Of a stretch of 51,088 nt of DNA, positions 42,817 to 51,088 are shown in pieces. Source of the DNA: Bradyrhizobium sp. ARR65 (GTDB lineage: Bacteria; Pseudomonadota; Alphaproteobacteria; Rhizobiales; Xanthobacteraceae); assembly GCF_000472385.1 (NCBI RefSeq), contig NZ_AWZU01000054.1:1-51088 (forward strand), read 5' to 3'. Below the pieces are notes generated by a model that had not been told where the DNA came from, searched no databases, and saw nothing but the letters and a program-made list of their open reading frames with translations. The position numbers and the translations under genes are program-made. Every line of letters starts with the position of its first letter. Within the stretch, counting starts at the first letter, position 1.

Positions 42817-45102
42817 GTGCGCCAGATCCTACCGCCCGACTGGAAAACCAAGCTCCGGCACCGGCTGCTGGACCTGGATGCGCGGCTCGATTCGACGCTG
42901 TTCTCCTCCGCCAAGGGCTTAAGGGAGCTCTACGAGCGCTACTCGACCTTCATGGACCGCTTCTATGTCGGCCGCTGGCAGCGCTGGGTCTTCATCGAGC
43001 CGCTGTCGGAGGCGGCAACGCTCGGACTCGGCGGGCTGATCGTGCTGCTGGCGCTGGCGATCCCCGCCTTCCGCGAAACCTCCGATGAGGATTGGCTGAA
43101 GAAGTCCGATCTCGCGGTGACCTTCCTCGACCGCTACGGCAATCCGATCGGCAGCCGCGGCATCAAGCACAACGATTCGATCCCGCTGGAGGACTTTCCG
43201 GACAATCTGATCAAGGCGACGCTCGCCACCGAAGACCGCCGCTTCTACGACCATTTCGGCATTGACGTCGCCGGCACGCTGCGCGCGCTCGTCACCAACG
43301 CCCAAGCCGGTGGCGTGCGCCAGGGTGGCTCCTCGATCACGCAGCAGCTCGCCAAGAACCTGTTCCTGTCCAACGAGCGCACCATCGAGCGCAAGATCAA
43401 CGAGGCGTTCCTCGCCATCTGGCTGGAGTGGCGGCTGAGCAAGAACGAGATCCTAAAGCTCTATCTCGACCGCGCCTATATGGGCGGCGGCACTTTCGGC
43501 GTCGACGGCGCGGCCCATTTCTATTTCAACAAGTCGGTGCGCGACATCAATCTCGCGGAAGCGGCGATGCTGGCGGGCCTGTTCAAGGCGCCGACCAAGT
43601 TCGCGCCGCATATCAACTTGCCGGCCGCGCGTGCCCGCGCCAACGTCGTTCTGGACAATCTGGTCGACGCCGGCTTCATGACCGAAGGCCAGGTGTTCGG
43701 CGCCCGGCGCAATCCGGCCTCGGTGGTCGACCGGCGCGAAGAGAATTCGCCGAACTACTATCTCGACTATGCCTTCGACGAGGTTCGCAAGCTGGTCGAC
43801 ACGTTCCCGAAATCCTACAACGAGCGCGTCTTCGTGGTCCGCACCGCGATCGACATGAACGTGCAACACACGGCCGATGAGACCATCGAGAACGAGCTGC
43901 GCCAGTTCGGGCGCGATTATCACGCGACCCAGGCGGCCACGGTGGTCGCCGATCTCGACGGCGGCATCCGCGCCATGGTCGGCGGCCGCGACTATGGCGC
44001 GAGCCAGTTCAACCGCGCGACCGACGCCTATCGCCAGCCCGGCTCCTCGTTCAAGCCTTATGTCTACACCACCGCCCTGCTCAACGGCTTTACGCCGGAT
44101 TCGGTCATGGTCGATGGTCCGGTGTGCATCGGTAATTGGTGCCCGCAAAACTATGGCCACTCTTATTCCGGCCGGGTGACATTGACGCAGGCGATCACCC
44201 GCTCGATCAACGTCATTCCCGTCAAGCTCTCGATCGCGCTCGGCGGCAAGGGCGGGCCCAAGGCCGGTCGCGCCAAGATCGTGGAAGTGGCGCGCCGCTT
44301 CGGCATCACGGCGCCGCTGCCGGACACGCCGTCGCTGCCGATCGGCGCCGACGAGGTCACGGTGCTCGAGCACGCGGTGGCCTACGCCACCTTCCCGAAC
44401 AAAGGCAGGGCCGTCACGCCGCATGCGGTGCTGGAGATCCGCACCGGCGGCGGCGATCTCGTGTGGCGCTGGGATCGTGACGGCCCGAAGCCGCGGCAGG
44501 CTATCCCTCCGAACATTGCCGAGGAGATGGCGGGGATGATGAGCCACGTGGTCAGCGAAGGCACGGCGCGACGCGCGGCGCTCGACGGCATCCCCACCGC
44601 CGGCAAGACCGGCACCACCAACAATTACCGCGATGCCTGGTTCGTCGGGTATACCGGCAACTTCGTCTGCGCGGTCTGGTACGGCAACGACGACTACTCG
44701 CCGACCAATCGCATGACCGGCGGCTCGCTGCCGGCGCAGACCTGGCACGACATCATGACGGTGGCGCATCAGGGTATCGAGATCAGGGAGCTGCCTGGCG
44801 TCAGCACCGCCCAGAAGCTGCCCAAGCAAGCTGAAAAGCTGACCATGACCGAGGCGCGCGCCGCGCCGAAGGCTCCGGAGATCAAGCCGGGACCGCCCCC
44901 CGTGCTGACCAGGCGTGGTGCGGATATTCTGGTCCAGGTGGAGAAGATGCTCGACGACGCGGCCAAAGCCGCCGACAAGACCTCGGCGACCGAGCCCTCC
45001 AAGCCGGTCAAACCCGTCTCATCGAGCGAACTGCCCTTCCCCGACAGTCTGGCGGCGGCGACGCCGAGCGACCAGGTCGCGCCGGCCTCGCGCAAGAACT
45101 GA
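42817..45102 (+). CDS. Bifunctional class A penicillin-binding protein (PBP1-type)
   Basis: A 761-residue cell wall synthase. A membrane anchor (about 68-85) is followed by the GT51 glycosyltransferase domain (catalytic E139 in ATEDRRFYDHFGID; QGGSSITQQLAKNLFL). The transpeptidase has S410 in QPGSSFK, SIN, and KTGTTNN. The C-terminal 90 residues are Pro/Ala-rich. It polymerises and cross-links peptidoglycan. The start is a GTG at 42,817. DUF1214 and DUF1254 genes follow at 3 bases and then by overlap, so the three may be co-transcribed. Confidence 0.94.
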   Translation: MRQILPPDWKTKLRHRLLDLDARLDSTLFSSAKGLRELYERYSTFMDRFYVGRWQRWVFIEPLSEAATLGLGGLIVLLALAIPAFRETSDEDWLKKSDLAVTFLDRYGNPIGSRGIKHNDSIPLEDFPDNLIKATLATEDRRFYDHFGIDVAGTLRALVTNAQAGGVRQGGSSITQQLAKNLFLSNERTIERKINEAFLAIWLEWRLSKNEILKLYLDRAYMGGGTFGVDGAAHFYFNKSVRDINLAEAAMLAGLFKAPTKFAPHINLPAARARANVVLDNLVDAGFMTEGQVFGARRNPASVVDRREENSPNYYLDYAFDEVRKLVDTFPKSYNERVFVVRTAIDMNVQHTADETIENELRQFGRDYHATQAATVVADLDGGIRAMVGGRDYGASQFNRATDAYRQPGSSFKPYVYTTALLNGFTPDSVMVDGPVCIGNWCPQNYGHSYSGRVTLTQAITRSINVIPVKLSIALGGKGGPKAGRAKIVEVARRFGITAPLPDTPSLPIGADEVTVLEHAVAYATFPNKGRAVTPHAVLEIRTGGGDLVWRWDRDGPKPRQAIPPNIAEEMAGMMSHVVSEGTARRAALDGIPTAGKTGTTNNYRDAWFVGYTGNFVCAVWYGNDDYSPTNRMTGGSLPAQTWHDIMTVAHQGIEIRELPGVSTAQKLPKQAEKLTMTEARAAPKAPEIKPGPPPVLTRRGADILVQVEKMLDDAAKAADKTSATEPSKPVKPVSSSELPFPDSLAAATPSDQVAPASRKN

Positions 45103-45105
45103 CCC

Positions 45106-45684
45106 GTGCGGCTGCTCTTCTCGACCCTGCTGGCGTTATGCATTGCCGCCGTCGTCGGCGTCGGCGCCACCTGGATGGCGACGACCCGCGGCACCGAATT
45201 CGGTACGCTGACCATCGGCGCCTGGACCGCCCGCCCCAAGATCGGCACCGCCGACATCGACCCCTATTCGCGCGCGACCGTGATCCGCAATGGCGAATTG
45301 CCGATCGGCACCGGCGACGGCATCGCCTTCACCGCAAGACGGGACGACCGCAAGAGGCCGCTCGACGGGCGCTGTGACGTGGTGGTGAGCGGCGTCACAC
45401 CGCCTGCCCGGTTCTGGACACTCACGCTGTATGACAGCAAGGGCCACCTCGTCGCCAACTCGCTGCAACGCTACAGCTTCACCAGCCAGGAGATCGTGCG
45501 CAGCGCCGACGGCTCGTTCGAAATCCACATCGCCTCGCGCTCACGCGCCGGAAACTGGCTGCCCACCGGCGGCATCGAACGCTATACGCTGATGCTCAGG
45601 CTTTACGACACACCGGTCGGGGTCGCGACGCGCAGCTCGCGCGATGCGCCGATGCCCGCGATTGCCACAGTGGGGTGCCCGTGA
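45106..45684 (+). CDS. DUF1214 protein
   Basis: A 192-residue secreted or anchored protein: an N-terminal hydrophobic helix (LLFSTLLALCIAAVVGVGAT) followed by the DUF1214 fold (RFWTLTLYDSKGHLVANSLQ; GNWLPTGGIERYTLMLRLYD). It starts with GTG 3 bases after the PBP stop. DUF1214 is usually the C-terminal half of a protein that starts with DUF1254; here the two halves are separate genes in reversed order. Function unknown. Confidence 0.87.
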   Translation: MRLLFSTLLALCIAAVVGVGATWMATTRGTEFGTLTIGAWTARPKIGTADIDPYSRATVIRNGELPIGTGDGIAFTARRDDRKRPLDGRCDVVVSGVTPPARFWTLTLYDSKGHLVANSLQRYSFTSQEIVRSADGSFEIHIASRSRAGNWLPTGGIERYTLMLRLYDTPVGVATRSSRDAPMPAIATVGCP

Positions 45685-46268
45685 TCCGGCTCGTCTTCAC
45701 CATCCTCGCGGGTGTGCTGCTCGGCGGTGTCGTGCATCTCGTCAGCGTGCTGGCGCTGCCGCGGATCGCGAGCCAGGACGCTTATTCGCGCCTGACGCCT
45801 CTCACCAAGCTCAACGCCGTCACGCAGCTTCCGCCGGCCGATCCGGGCAACACGCTGATGCCCTATATGGACCCGGCGTTCGCGGTCGCGGTCTGCCGCT
45901 ACGATCTGTCGAGCGGGCCGATCAAGCTGAAGGTCCCGGTCAGCCAAGCCTACACCTCCGTGTCGTTCTATACCCGCAACGAGCTCGCCTACTACGCCAT
46001 CAACGACCGTTCGGCCGGCAAGAAGGTGATCGAGCTCGATCTGATGACGGAAGCGCAGCACAATGACCTGCCGGAGGACGAAGACATCACCGCGGCCGAC
46101 CGCCTGATCATCGACTCCCCGACCACGACCGGCCTGATCGTGCTGAAGGCATTGGCGCCGGAGCCCGGCCTGATGCCGCAGGCACAGGCCTCGCTCGCCG
46201 CCTCAAGCTGCAGTGTGCAGGCCGACCAGCCCGCAAAGCAGGCCGAAGCTCCCCAGGCGCGGCGGTAG
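45675..46268 (+). CDS. DUF1254 protein
   Basis: A 197-residue protein with an N-terminal anchor (IRLVFTILAGVLLGGVVHLV) and a DUF1254 body (YMDPAFAVAVCRYDLSSGPI; AYTSVSFYTRNELAYYAIND). It overlaps the DUF1214 gene by 10 bases, using a GTG at 45,675 (or 45,681). The last 45 residues are Ala/Gln-rich. It is probably translated together with its DUF1214 partner and the PBP upstream. Confidence 0.86.
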   Translation: MPVIRLVFTILAGVLLGGVVHLVSVLALPRIASQDAYSRLTPLTKLNAVTQLPPADPGNTLMPYMDPAFAVAVCRYDLSSGPIKLKVPVSQAYTSVSFYTRNELAYYAINDRSAGKKVIELDLMTEAQHNDLPEDEDITAADRLIIDSPTTTGLIVLKALAPEPGLMPQAQASLAASSCSVQADQPAKQAEAPQARR

Positions 46269-46459
46269 AGCGCGATTGCGTTAACTCGAAACGAGCCCCT
46301 AACTAGTCCCGTCGTCATGCGGCGCGAGCGAAGGATGAACAGCTCCGCGGCGAAAGTCGGGCCGTCGCCTTCGACGCCGCCGCTTCGCGTCGGCGCCTTG
46401 GGAAGGACTCCAGGTGCGCTTGCTCGCGACCGGATTTGAGCATCCATCAAGATCACTGC

Positions 46460-47287
46460 TCAATGGCCGCCACAGCGGCAATTCTCGTAATGCACGGGAT
46501 CGTGGCTGTTGATGATCTCGACTTCCGCCCCGTGAGCTGCCTGCAGGGCGCGCAGTCGCTCCTGGTTGGCGACGCGCACCGCCTGGTCCATGTCGACGCG
46601 GCGCTGGAAATAGCCGAGCACCAACGGCATCCGAACCCTCTCCCGCAATTGGCCATGAAAGAAATAGGCGTCGCCCGCATGCAATATCCATTTATCCTTG
46701 CCGCGGACCGCAACGCCGCAATGACCAAGCGTGTGGCCGGGTAGCGGGATCAACAAAATATCCGCCTCGCGATCGCCGAGCGCGCGAACGGCCTTGAAGC
46801 CGAACCAATCTTCCCCGCCCCCGTCATAGAGCGCCCAGTCGGGTCCGTGCTTCCATTGCTCGATCACATAGCGCCCCTTTGGTGCGGCAGGCTTGCCCAG
46901 CACCGCCATCTCGTACTCGCGCCGGTGCACATGCACCTTGGCCTTGGGAAAGTCAGGCATTCCGCCGGCATGATCACGGTCCAGATGCGTGAGCAGAAGA
47001 TGGCGCACGTCGCTCGCCGCATAGCCGAGCGCCTTGACCTGGTGCACGGCCGCCTCGGCCGGATTAAGCCGCGGCGAGGTTTGCCGCACCCACCTTCGCC
47101 CGAGCCGCATCGGGTTTGCGATATCGTCAAGCCCGATTCCGGTGTCGACCAGGGCGAGACCGTCCTGCGTTTCGAGCAGCAGGCAATGGCAGACCATCCG
47201 AGCTCGCTGAAAGATGCTGCCGGTGCCATTCACCAGGCGTCGACCGATCGGGCACATGGTGCCGGTGTTGAGATGATGGATATGCAT
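46460..47287 (-). CDS. Metallo-beta-lactamase fold hydrolase, lactonase-like
   Basis: A 275-residue MBL-fold enzyme. The metal motif is THLDRDHAGG (H101, D103, D105, H106), the HxDxDH variant, with LVDTGIG before it, PGHTLGHCG and HAGDAYF later, and a final H in NSHDPVHYE. The layout resembles N-acyl homoserine lactonase and related quorum-quenching enzymes, but the substrate cannot be told. It is divergent from a LysR regulator with an 8-base inverted repeat in the 90-base gap, so it is the likely target of that regulator. Confidence 0.88.
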   Translation of the reverse strand: MHIHHLNTGTMCPIGRRLVNGTGSIFQRARMVCHCLLLETQDGLALVDTGIGLDDIANPMRLGRRWVRQTSPRLNPAEAAVHQVKALGYAASDVRHLLLTHLDRDHAGGMPDFPKAKVHVHRREYEMAVLGKPAAPKGRYVIEQWKHGPDWALYDGGGEDWFGFKAVRALGDREADILLIPLPGHTLGHCGVAVRGKDKWILHAGDAYFFHGQLRERVRMPLVLGYFQRRVDMDQAVRVANQERLRALQAAHGAEVEIINSHDPVHYENCRCGGH

Positions 47288-47343
47288 GGCAGACCTCGTT
47301 CAAAGCCTCCACCTCCTTGCCACCCCCCACATCATAGGTAAAA

Positions 47344-47367
47344 TATTGATATTTGATGCTATCAATA
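47344..47367. promoter_or_regulatory. LysR-type inverted repeat between divergent genes
   Basis: TATTGATA and TATCAATA are perfect 8-base arms around an 8-base spacer, 11 bases before the LysR start and 57 bases before the MBL start. The AT-rich dyad inside a divergent promoter is the classic LysR autoregulatory site. Confidence 0.65.
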
Positions 47368-47377
47368 GGAACAGCCT

Positions 47378-48247
47378 ATGGATATCCGCGAGCTCCGCTA
47401 TTTCGCCGCCGTTTTCGAGGAGCGCAACCTGACGGCTGCCGCCAAGCGCTGTTTCATCTCACAGCCTTCGATCTCCACCGCCATCACCAATCTCGAAGCA
47501 GAGCTTGGCACGACGTTGTTCGTCCGGCACAAGAAAGGTGTCGCGCCGACAGCCTCCGCCGAACAATTTCATGCGATTGCCCGGCGCATCATCGATGAGA
47601 CGGACGCGGCCAAAAATCTGTTCAGGACATCGCCGTCGCGGCATGGCTTGACGCTCGGCCTGATGCGCACGCTTGATCGGCCCCGCATCATCAGCCTGCT
47701 GCGGCCGCTCACCGGCGATCCCGACATCGCGCTCCGCCTTGTCGGCGCGGACGAGCAAGCGGACGCGAGGATCATTTCCAAAAGCATGATGGAGGCCGGT
47801 GAGCACTTCGTGCCGCTCTGGAGCGAACGCTATGTCGCGGCGCTGCCGCCCTCCCATCCCCTCACTTTGAAGGAGCGGCTGCGGCCAGTGGATTTCGAAG
47901 GTGTTGCGATGATCGACCGCTGCCATTGCGAGCAAAACGAATTTTTCCGACGTCACGCCAAACCGCGCAGACCTGCAGCCATTGCGGAATCCGAGGACTG
48001 GGCGATGGCGCTGGTGGCCGCCGGCGTCGGTGTAGCGATCGTCCCCGAAGGCGTTGCTCGCGCTCATCCGGATGTCGTCGTCCGCGATATCGAGGTGCGG
48101 CTCAAACGCGACGTCGGCCTTGCCTATGATGCTAGGCGGCCCGTATCTGATGTGCTGAAGAGCTTTATTGCGAGGCTGCAGAAGCGAGGCCCTCGAGAGG
48201 GCCGCAACAAGGGTGTTGCCGAGCCGACCCGGATCTCAAGACGCTGA
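47378..48247 (+). CDS. LysR-family transcriptional regulator
   Basis: A 289-residue LysR regulator. The helix-turn-helix lies in residues 1-60 (ELRYFAAVFEERNLTAAAKR; ISQPSISTAITNLEAELGT), and the effector domain follows, ending with DWAMALVAAGVGVAIVPEGV. The effector domain seems shorter than usual: the first subdomain lacks some strands between residues 120 and 150. It is divergent from the MBL-fold gene and probably controls it. Confidence 0.9.
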   Translation: MDIRELRYFAAVFEERNLTAAAKRCFISQPSISTAITNLEAELGTTLFVRHKKGVAPTASAEQFHAIARRIIDETDAAKNLFRTSPSRHGLTLGLMRTLDRPRIISLLRPLTGDPDIALRLVGADEQADARIISKSMMEAGEHFVPLWSERYVAALPPSHPLTLKERLRPVDFEGVAMIDRCHCEQNEFFRRHAKPRRPAAIAESEDWAMALVAAGVGVAIVPEGVARAHPDVVVRDIEVRLKRDVGLAYDARRPVSDVLKSFIARLQKRGPREGRNKGVAEPTRISRR

Positions 48248-48251
48248 CGGT

Positions 48252-49013
48252 CTACCCCCGCGTCGTCAGCGGCCGGCCGATCACCGGCGGACTCGCCGCG
48301 ACCGGCGGGTTTGCCGTTTGCGCGGCGAGTTCGCCGATCAAGCGATCGGCATCGGCCGCCATGGGGTCCGGGGCCTGCAGTACCAGCCGTTCCAACGCCC
48401 AGCGATAGGACGAGACGCGGCGCTCCAGGCACTGTTGCACCCATTGGACGATCAGCGAGTTCTCCTGCATGCGCGCGACCGCATCGGCGCGCTCGCGCGG
48501 CGACAGCTCCGACATATGCGCCATGGTGGCGTTGCGCTTGCGATCCATGTCGATGACATGCACGGCCGTCGAATAGAACTGTTCGAAGCGGGTGATGTCG
48601 TCGCGCACATCGTCGATCAACTGCGCATAGCGCGAGGAATGCGTACGGTGCGGCTCGTCGATCAGCGTGCGCCCGTAGGCGGTGCGGTCGAAGGGCGGCG
48701 CCTGCCGCCAGGGCGATGCGATCGGCGTGTAGTCGCCGAACACGCTCTTCCACGCCGGGCGCGAATGCGGCGGCTCGATCAGCGGATAGGCATAATCGCG
48801 GAGCTGGCGCTCGCTTTCGGTGAGCTGGAATTGGGACGGGCGGACGCCGACGCTGGCGGTGGCCTCGCGCCCGATCCAGCTATGCATGTCGTCGTTGCGC
48901 ATGTCATCGCGCGTGCGCCAGAAGTCGCCGCCGCTGCAACCCGCAAGCGCGAGCGTGGCCAGCAGCATCGATAGCGGCAAAACGAACCTGATCGGCGAAG
49001 AGGACTCCGGCAT
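48252..49013 (-). CDS. Lipoprotein of unknown function
   Basis: A 253-residue protein with a lipoprotein signal peptide (VLPLSMLLATLALAGC, modified Cys at residue 26). The mature part is helical and charged, with EFYSTAVHVIDMDRKRNATM-like segments (read FEQFYSTAVHVIDMDRKRNA) and a Pro/Ala-rich end. No domain is recognised. It would sit in the outer or inner membrane facing the periplasm. It lies 19 bases downstream of a small gene on the same strand. Confidence 0.85.
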   Translation of the reverse strand: MPESSSPIRFVLPLSMLLATLALAGCSGGDFWRTRDDMRNDDMHSWIGREATASVGVRPSQFQLTESERQLRDYAYPLIEPPHSRPAWKSVFGDYTPIASPWRQAPPFDRTAYGRTLIDEPHRTHSSRYAQLIDDVRDDITRFEQFYSTAVHVIDMDRKRNATMAHMSELSPRERADAVARMQENSLIVQWVQQCLERRVSSYRWALERLVLQAPDPMAADADRLIGELAAQTANPPVAASPPVIGRPLTTRG

Positions 49014-49032
49014 GTCGAGCGATCCGGCCCGC

Positions 49033-49221
49033 TCAGCGCCGACGGCGCCGTCGACCCGTCGCGGTGCCTTGTTGTGGCCCGCTACCCCCGCTTGTCTCCT
49101 CAGTCTGTCGCTCGATGCGAATGACGGGAAGGATCACCACGGTGCCGGCCGTCTCGCGCGGGGCGAATTCCGCAGGCGAGCCCGGCCGCCGCGACGCCGG
49201 AAATTCAATGATGGTCCCCAT
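49033..49221 (-). CDS. Small basic-tailed protein
   Basis: A 62-residue protein starting GTIIEFPASRRPGSPAEF and ending with six arginines. The ATG follows GAGAGAG. It precedes the lipoprotein gene by 19 bases and faces the DUF2336 gene across the region with CtrA-type sites. Function unknown. Confidence 0.55.
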   Translation of the reverse strand: MGTIIEFPASRRPGSPAEFAPRETAGTVVILPVIRIERQTEETSGGSGPQQGTATGRRRRRR

Positions 49222-49274
49222 GTCAGCTCTCTCTGACCTCAGCCCCCGGACTTCTTACCCGGCGGTTACCGAGG

Positions 49275-49312
49275 CCATTAAGATCAGGACGTGGTTAATG
49301 GCATCTTAATGG
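49275..49312. promoter_or_regulatory. Inverted repeat in divergent promoter
   Basis: CCATTAAGAT and ATCTTAATGG are perfect 10-base arms with an 18-base spacer. The right arm overlaps the first CtrA-type site. It may be a second regulator's operator. Confidence 0.4.
49295..49309. promoter_or_regulatory. CtrA-type site 1
   Basis: TTAATGGCATCTTAA is an exact TTAA-N7-TTAA match to the binding motif of the alphaproteobacterial cell cycle regulator CtrA. It lies 74 bases upstream of the small gene on the left and 167 bases upstream of the DUF2336 gene. Confidence 0.6.
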
Positions 49313-49407
49313 GGCGTCGCGACGATCGGGCGGTAACGGCAAAGAAGGCTCGCGTGGCAACGCCACAACACCGCAAAATGACCGTTTCTTTTCACCGCCC
49401 GTCATCC

Positions 49408-49422
49408 TTAACGAGCTGTTAA
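49408..49422. promoter_or_regulatory. CtrA-type site 2
   Basis: TTAACGAGCTGTTAA is a second exact TTAA-N7-TTAA match, 54 bases before the DUF2336 start codon, a position where CtrA commonly activates or represses. Confidence 0.65.
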
Positions 49423-49475
49423 AGCAAGCTGCTTAGGCTCTGCACGAAGTTGATACAGTTTCGCGTACAGCCGCC

Positions 49476-50417
49476 ATGACCAGACTTCCGCTATTTCAGG
49501 GCTTCGACGGGTTGATGACGCTCTCCCGTCGCGAGGGCGTCGATATCAGGCCCACCCTGCTGCGCGTGCTGACCGATCTCTATGTTCAGACCAGCGCTCA
49601 CTCCTCCGATGAAGCGCGCCAATTTGTCGAACTGACCTCGCGCCTGATCGATGAAGTCGATGATGCCACGCGCACCGCCGTGCGTGCGCGGCTCGAGGCC
49701 TATCCGGGCACGCCGCCGGAAGTCCTGCGCAAGCTCGGCATCAAGTCCGCTCACGCCGACGAATCCATTCCGCTCGTCGCCCAGCTCGCCTCCCTGCCGG
49801 ATCCGGCGGAGGCGCAGATGCGCAGCCTATCGATGCAGCCGAAGGACGCAGCCGAGCTCTGCGAAATGTTTTTTCAGGCGAACGGCAGCGAGCGCATCTC
49901 GATTTTGCATAGCCTCGCCGGCACACCATTGAAGGCCGCGTCACGCGTTCCGGAGGCGCGCGCCAAACGCGCCATCGAAACCCTGGAGATGGCGGCTTTT
50001 GCCGCCGACCTCGAAAATTTCACGCTGGAGCTCGGCGAGAGCCTGATGCTGCCGGCGCGGATTGCTTCACAGATTGCCGATGACGCAAGCGGCGAGCCGC
50101 TGGCGACCGCGATGCGAGCGCTCGCAATGCCAGGCCCGGTGTTTCAACGCGTGCTGTTGTTTCTCAAGCCGGCGTTCGGCAGCTCCGTGCATTGGGTGTT
50201 TCGCCTGTCGCGGCTCTACGACCATCTGAACGAACGATCGGCACTGATCATGCTCGCGGCCTGGCGCGGCGCGACGGCGGCAAGCAGCCGCGCGAAATTC
50301 CGCCCGAGCCTCTATGACGACGAACGCCAGCGCGCGCGCTTCGCCGCGGCGACGGCAAAGGAGACGGTACAGCCCGGCTCCAACAGGATCGTGCGCACCG
50401 GCACGGATGATTCATAA
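49476..50417 (+). CDS. DUF2336 protein
   Basis: A 313-residue, all-helical protein of the DUF2336 family, found mainly in alphaproteobacteria (ELTSRLIDEVDDATRTAVRA; HSLAGTPLKAASR). It has no signal peptide. Family members are sometimes tied to signalling and the cell cycle, but no activity is established. Two CtrA-type sites upstream support cell cycle control in this organism. Confidence 0.83.
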   Translation: MTRLPLFQGFDGLMTLSRREGVDIRPTLLRVLTDLYVQTSAHSSDEARQFVELTSRLIDEVDDATRTAVRARLEAYPGTPPEVLRKLGIKSAHADESIPLVAQLASLPDPAEAQMRSLSMQPKDAAELCEMFFQANGSERISILHSLAGTPLKAASRVPEARAKRAIETLEMAAFAADLENFTLELGESLMLPARIASQIADDASGEPLATAMRALAMPGPVFQRVLLFLKPAFGSSVHWVFRLSRLYDHLNERSALIMLAAWRGATAASSRAKFRPSLYDDERQRARFAAATAKETVQPGSNRIVRTGTDDS

Positions 50418-50426
50418 AGTTGCTGA

Positions 50427-50771
50427 TCACGCCGGCGCGAGATCGAGGAAGTGCCGGCCGGCCTTGTCTTCGGTCTCGACGATCCATGCGTCCGGATCGA
50501 AGCGGATCTCCTTGATCAGGCGGTCCTCCACGGCGCGCTCCGGCAACGCCTCCGCAGCGACCGGAACAAAGAAGCGCTCGATCGGCCGGCTGTCGTCATA
50601 GACGGCCTGCGGCGCCGGCACATACAGCATGGCATTGCCGTCGAGCGTCGCAACCTTGACGAACACAGCGCCGGCCTCTTCTGCCCCACGCCGTCGCACC
50701 GCGCCGAACACGCCCGCGCTCTGGCAGCGGCGCAAATAGGCCGCCACCCAAATACTGGTCTTTAATCGCAT
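50427..50771 (-). CDS. DUF1491 protein
   Basis: A 114-residue protein matching the DUF1491 family: WVAAYLRRCQSAGVFGAVRR near the start and DRLIKEIRFDPDAWIVETED near the end. It is soluble and of unknown function. It converges with the DUF2336 gene with a 9-base gap, and no terminator hairpin is visible between them. Confidence 0.83.
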   Translation of the reverse strand: MRLKTSIWVAAYLRRCQSAGVFGAVRRRGAEEAGAVFVKVATLDGNAMLYVPAPQAVYDDSRPIERFFVPVAAEALPERAVEDRLIKEIRFDPDAWIVETEDKAGRHFLDLAPA

Positions 50772-50892
50772 GGGCTGGACGATAGGCGAGCGCAGCAGCG
50801 GAAGCTAGTTCTACTGAGTCAGAAAGTCACAGTGTTGGCCCGCAATGAATCCGGTATTTGGGGGAGGTTGCGATCAGCGGAAGGGACTGAGG

Positions 50893-51088
50893 ATGGCTCG
50901 CGGGGGGTTGAAGAGCAGCGAATCGCGATTTGCCGCTTATGTCGATGGCCTGGTGAGCGTGATTGGGCACAAGGATCGAGCGCAGCCGCTTCGGGACTAT
51001 TGCGCGGGGCTGATGCTGCCTTGTGAGCGCAAGAGCGTCGAGCCGATTGCAGCCGTGACGGCGCCTGGGCGGGTGGCGGCTCAGCATC
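50893..51088 (+). mobile_element. IS701-type transposase, N-terminal part (cut by window edge)
   Basis: The frame from the ATG at 50,893 reads SRFAAYVDGLVSVIGHKDRA, YCAGLMLPCERKSVEPIAAV and GRVAAQH, the start of an IS701-family transposase. GAGG lies immediately before the ATG. The element's left end is probably near 50,815-50,830, but the terminal repeat cannot be confirmed because its partner is outside the window. Confidence 0.78.

Overview
The window is high-GC alphaproteobacterial chromosome, most likely Bradyrhizobium or a close relative. The reasons are a GDP-L-fucose synthase of the Nod-factor type at the left edge, a cycHJKL-type cytochrome c maturation operon, a FeuP/FeuQ-like two-component pair, families typical of the genus (DUF1326, DUF2182, DUF2336, DUF1491), CtrA-type TTAA-N7-TTAA sites and bradyrhizobial palindromic repeats. 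Assignments rest on reading the translations; no database search was run.

Positions 1 to about 19,530 are an accessory mosaic of the kind found in or beside a symbiosis island. It holds the start of a fucose synthase gene, a broken acyl-CoA synthetase, a cytochrome P450, fragments of ISAs1, IS110, IS256 and group II intron sequence, and several truncated genes. Two groups of apparently working genes sit in it. At 4.0-8.4 kb there is a three-gene minus-strand operon (S1/P1 nuclease, secreted protein of unknown function, phospholipase D-like protein) facing a second S1/P1 nuclease. At 11-18.4 kb there is a conflict or defence-like block: hipB-hipA followed one base later by the start of a decayed Mrr nuclease gene, a DUF2130 remnant, a small gene plus a DUF4268 protein with a PD-(D/E)XK-like core, and a PIN-domain protein with an adjacent membrane gene. 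Imperfect direct repeats carrying an excisionase-like gene, one copy intact and one deleted, lie on either side of this block.

Positions 19,531 to 51,088 read as core chromosome, largely intact. In order: an OmpR-type response regulator without its usual kinase, degP, a chemoreceptor, ccmH-ccmF-ccmE-ccmI, two unknown genes, feuQ-feuP, a 51-residue membrane peptide, Ku, a Flp-type pilin, a TPP enzyme, a LuxR regulator with matching palindromes on both sides, a frameshifted small membrane gene, a DUF1326/DUF2182 pair, an MFS exporter, a YcgN-type cysteine cluster protein, a class A penicillin-binding protein, split DUF1214/DUF1254 genes, a divergent metallo-beta-lactamase/LysR pair, a lipoprotein, a DUF2336 gene with two CtrA-type sites, DUF1491, and the start of an IS701-type element at the right edge.

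The main biological themes are symbiosis-island debris with small defence or toxin-antitoxin systems on the left, and envelope, cytochrome and signalling housekeeping on the right. The most unusual items are the hipBA-Mrr arrangement with its paired operators, the secreted nuclease/PLD cluster, and the repeat-flanked cargo block that ends exactly where the response regulator has lost its kinase.
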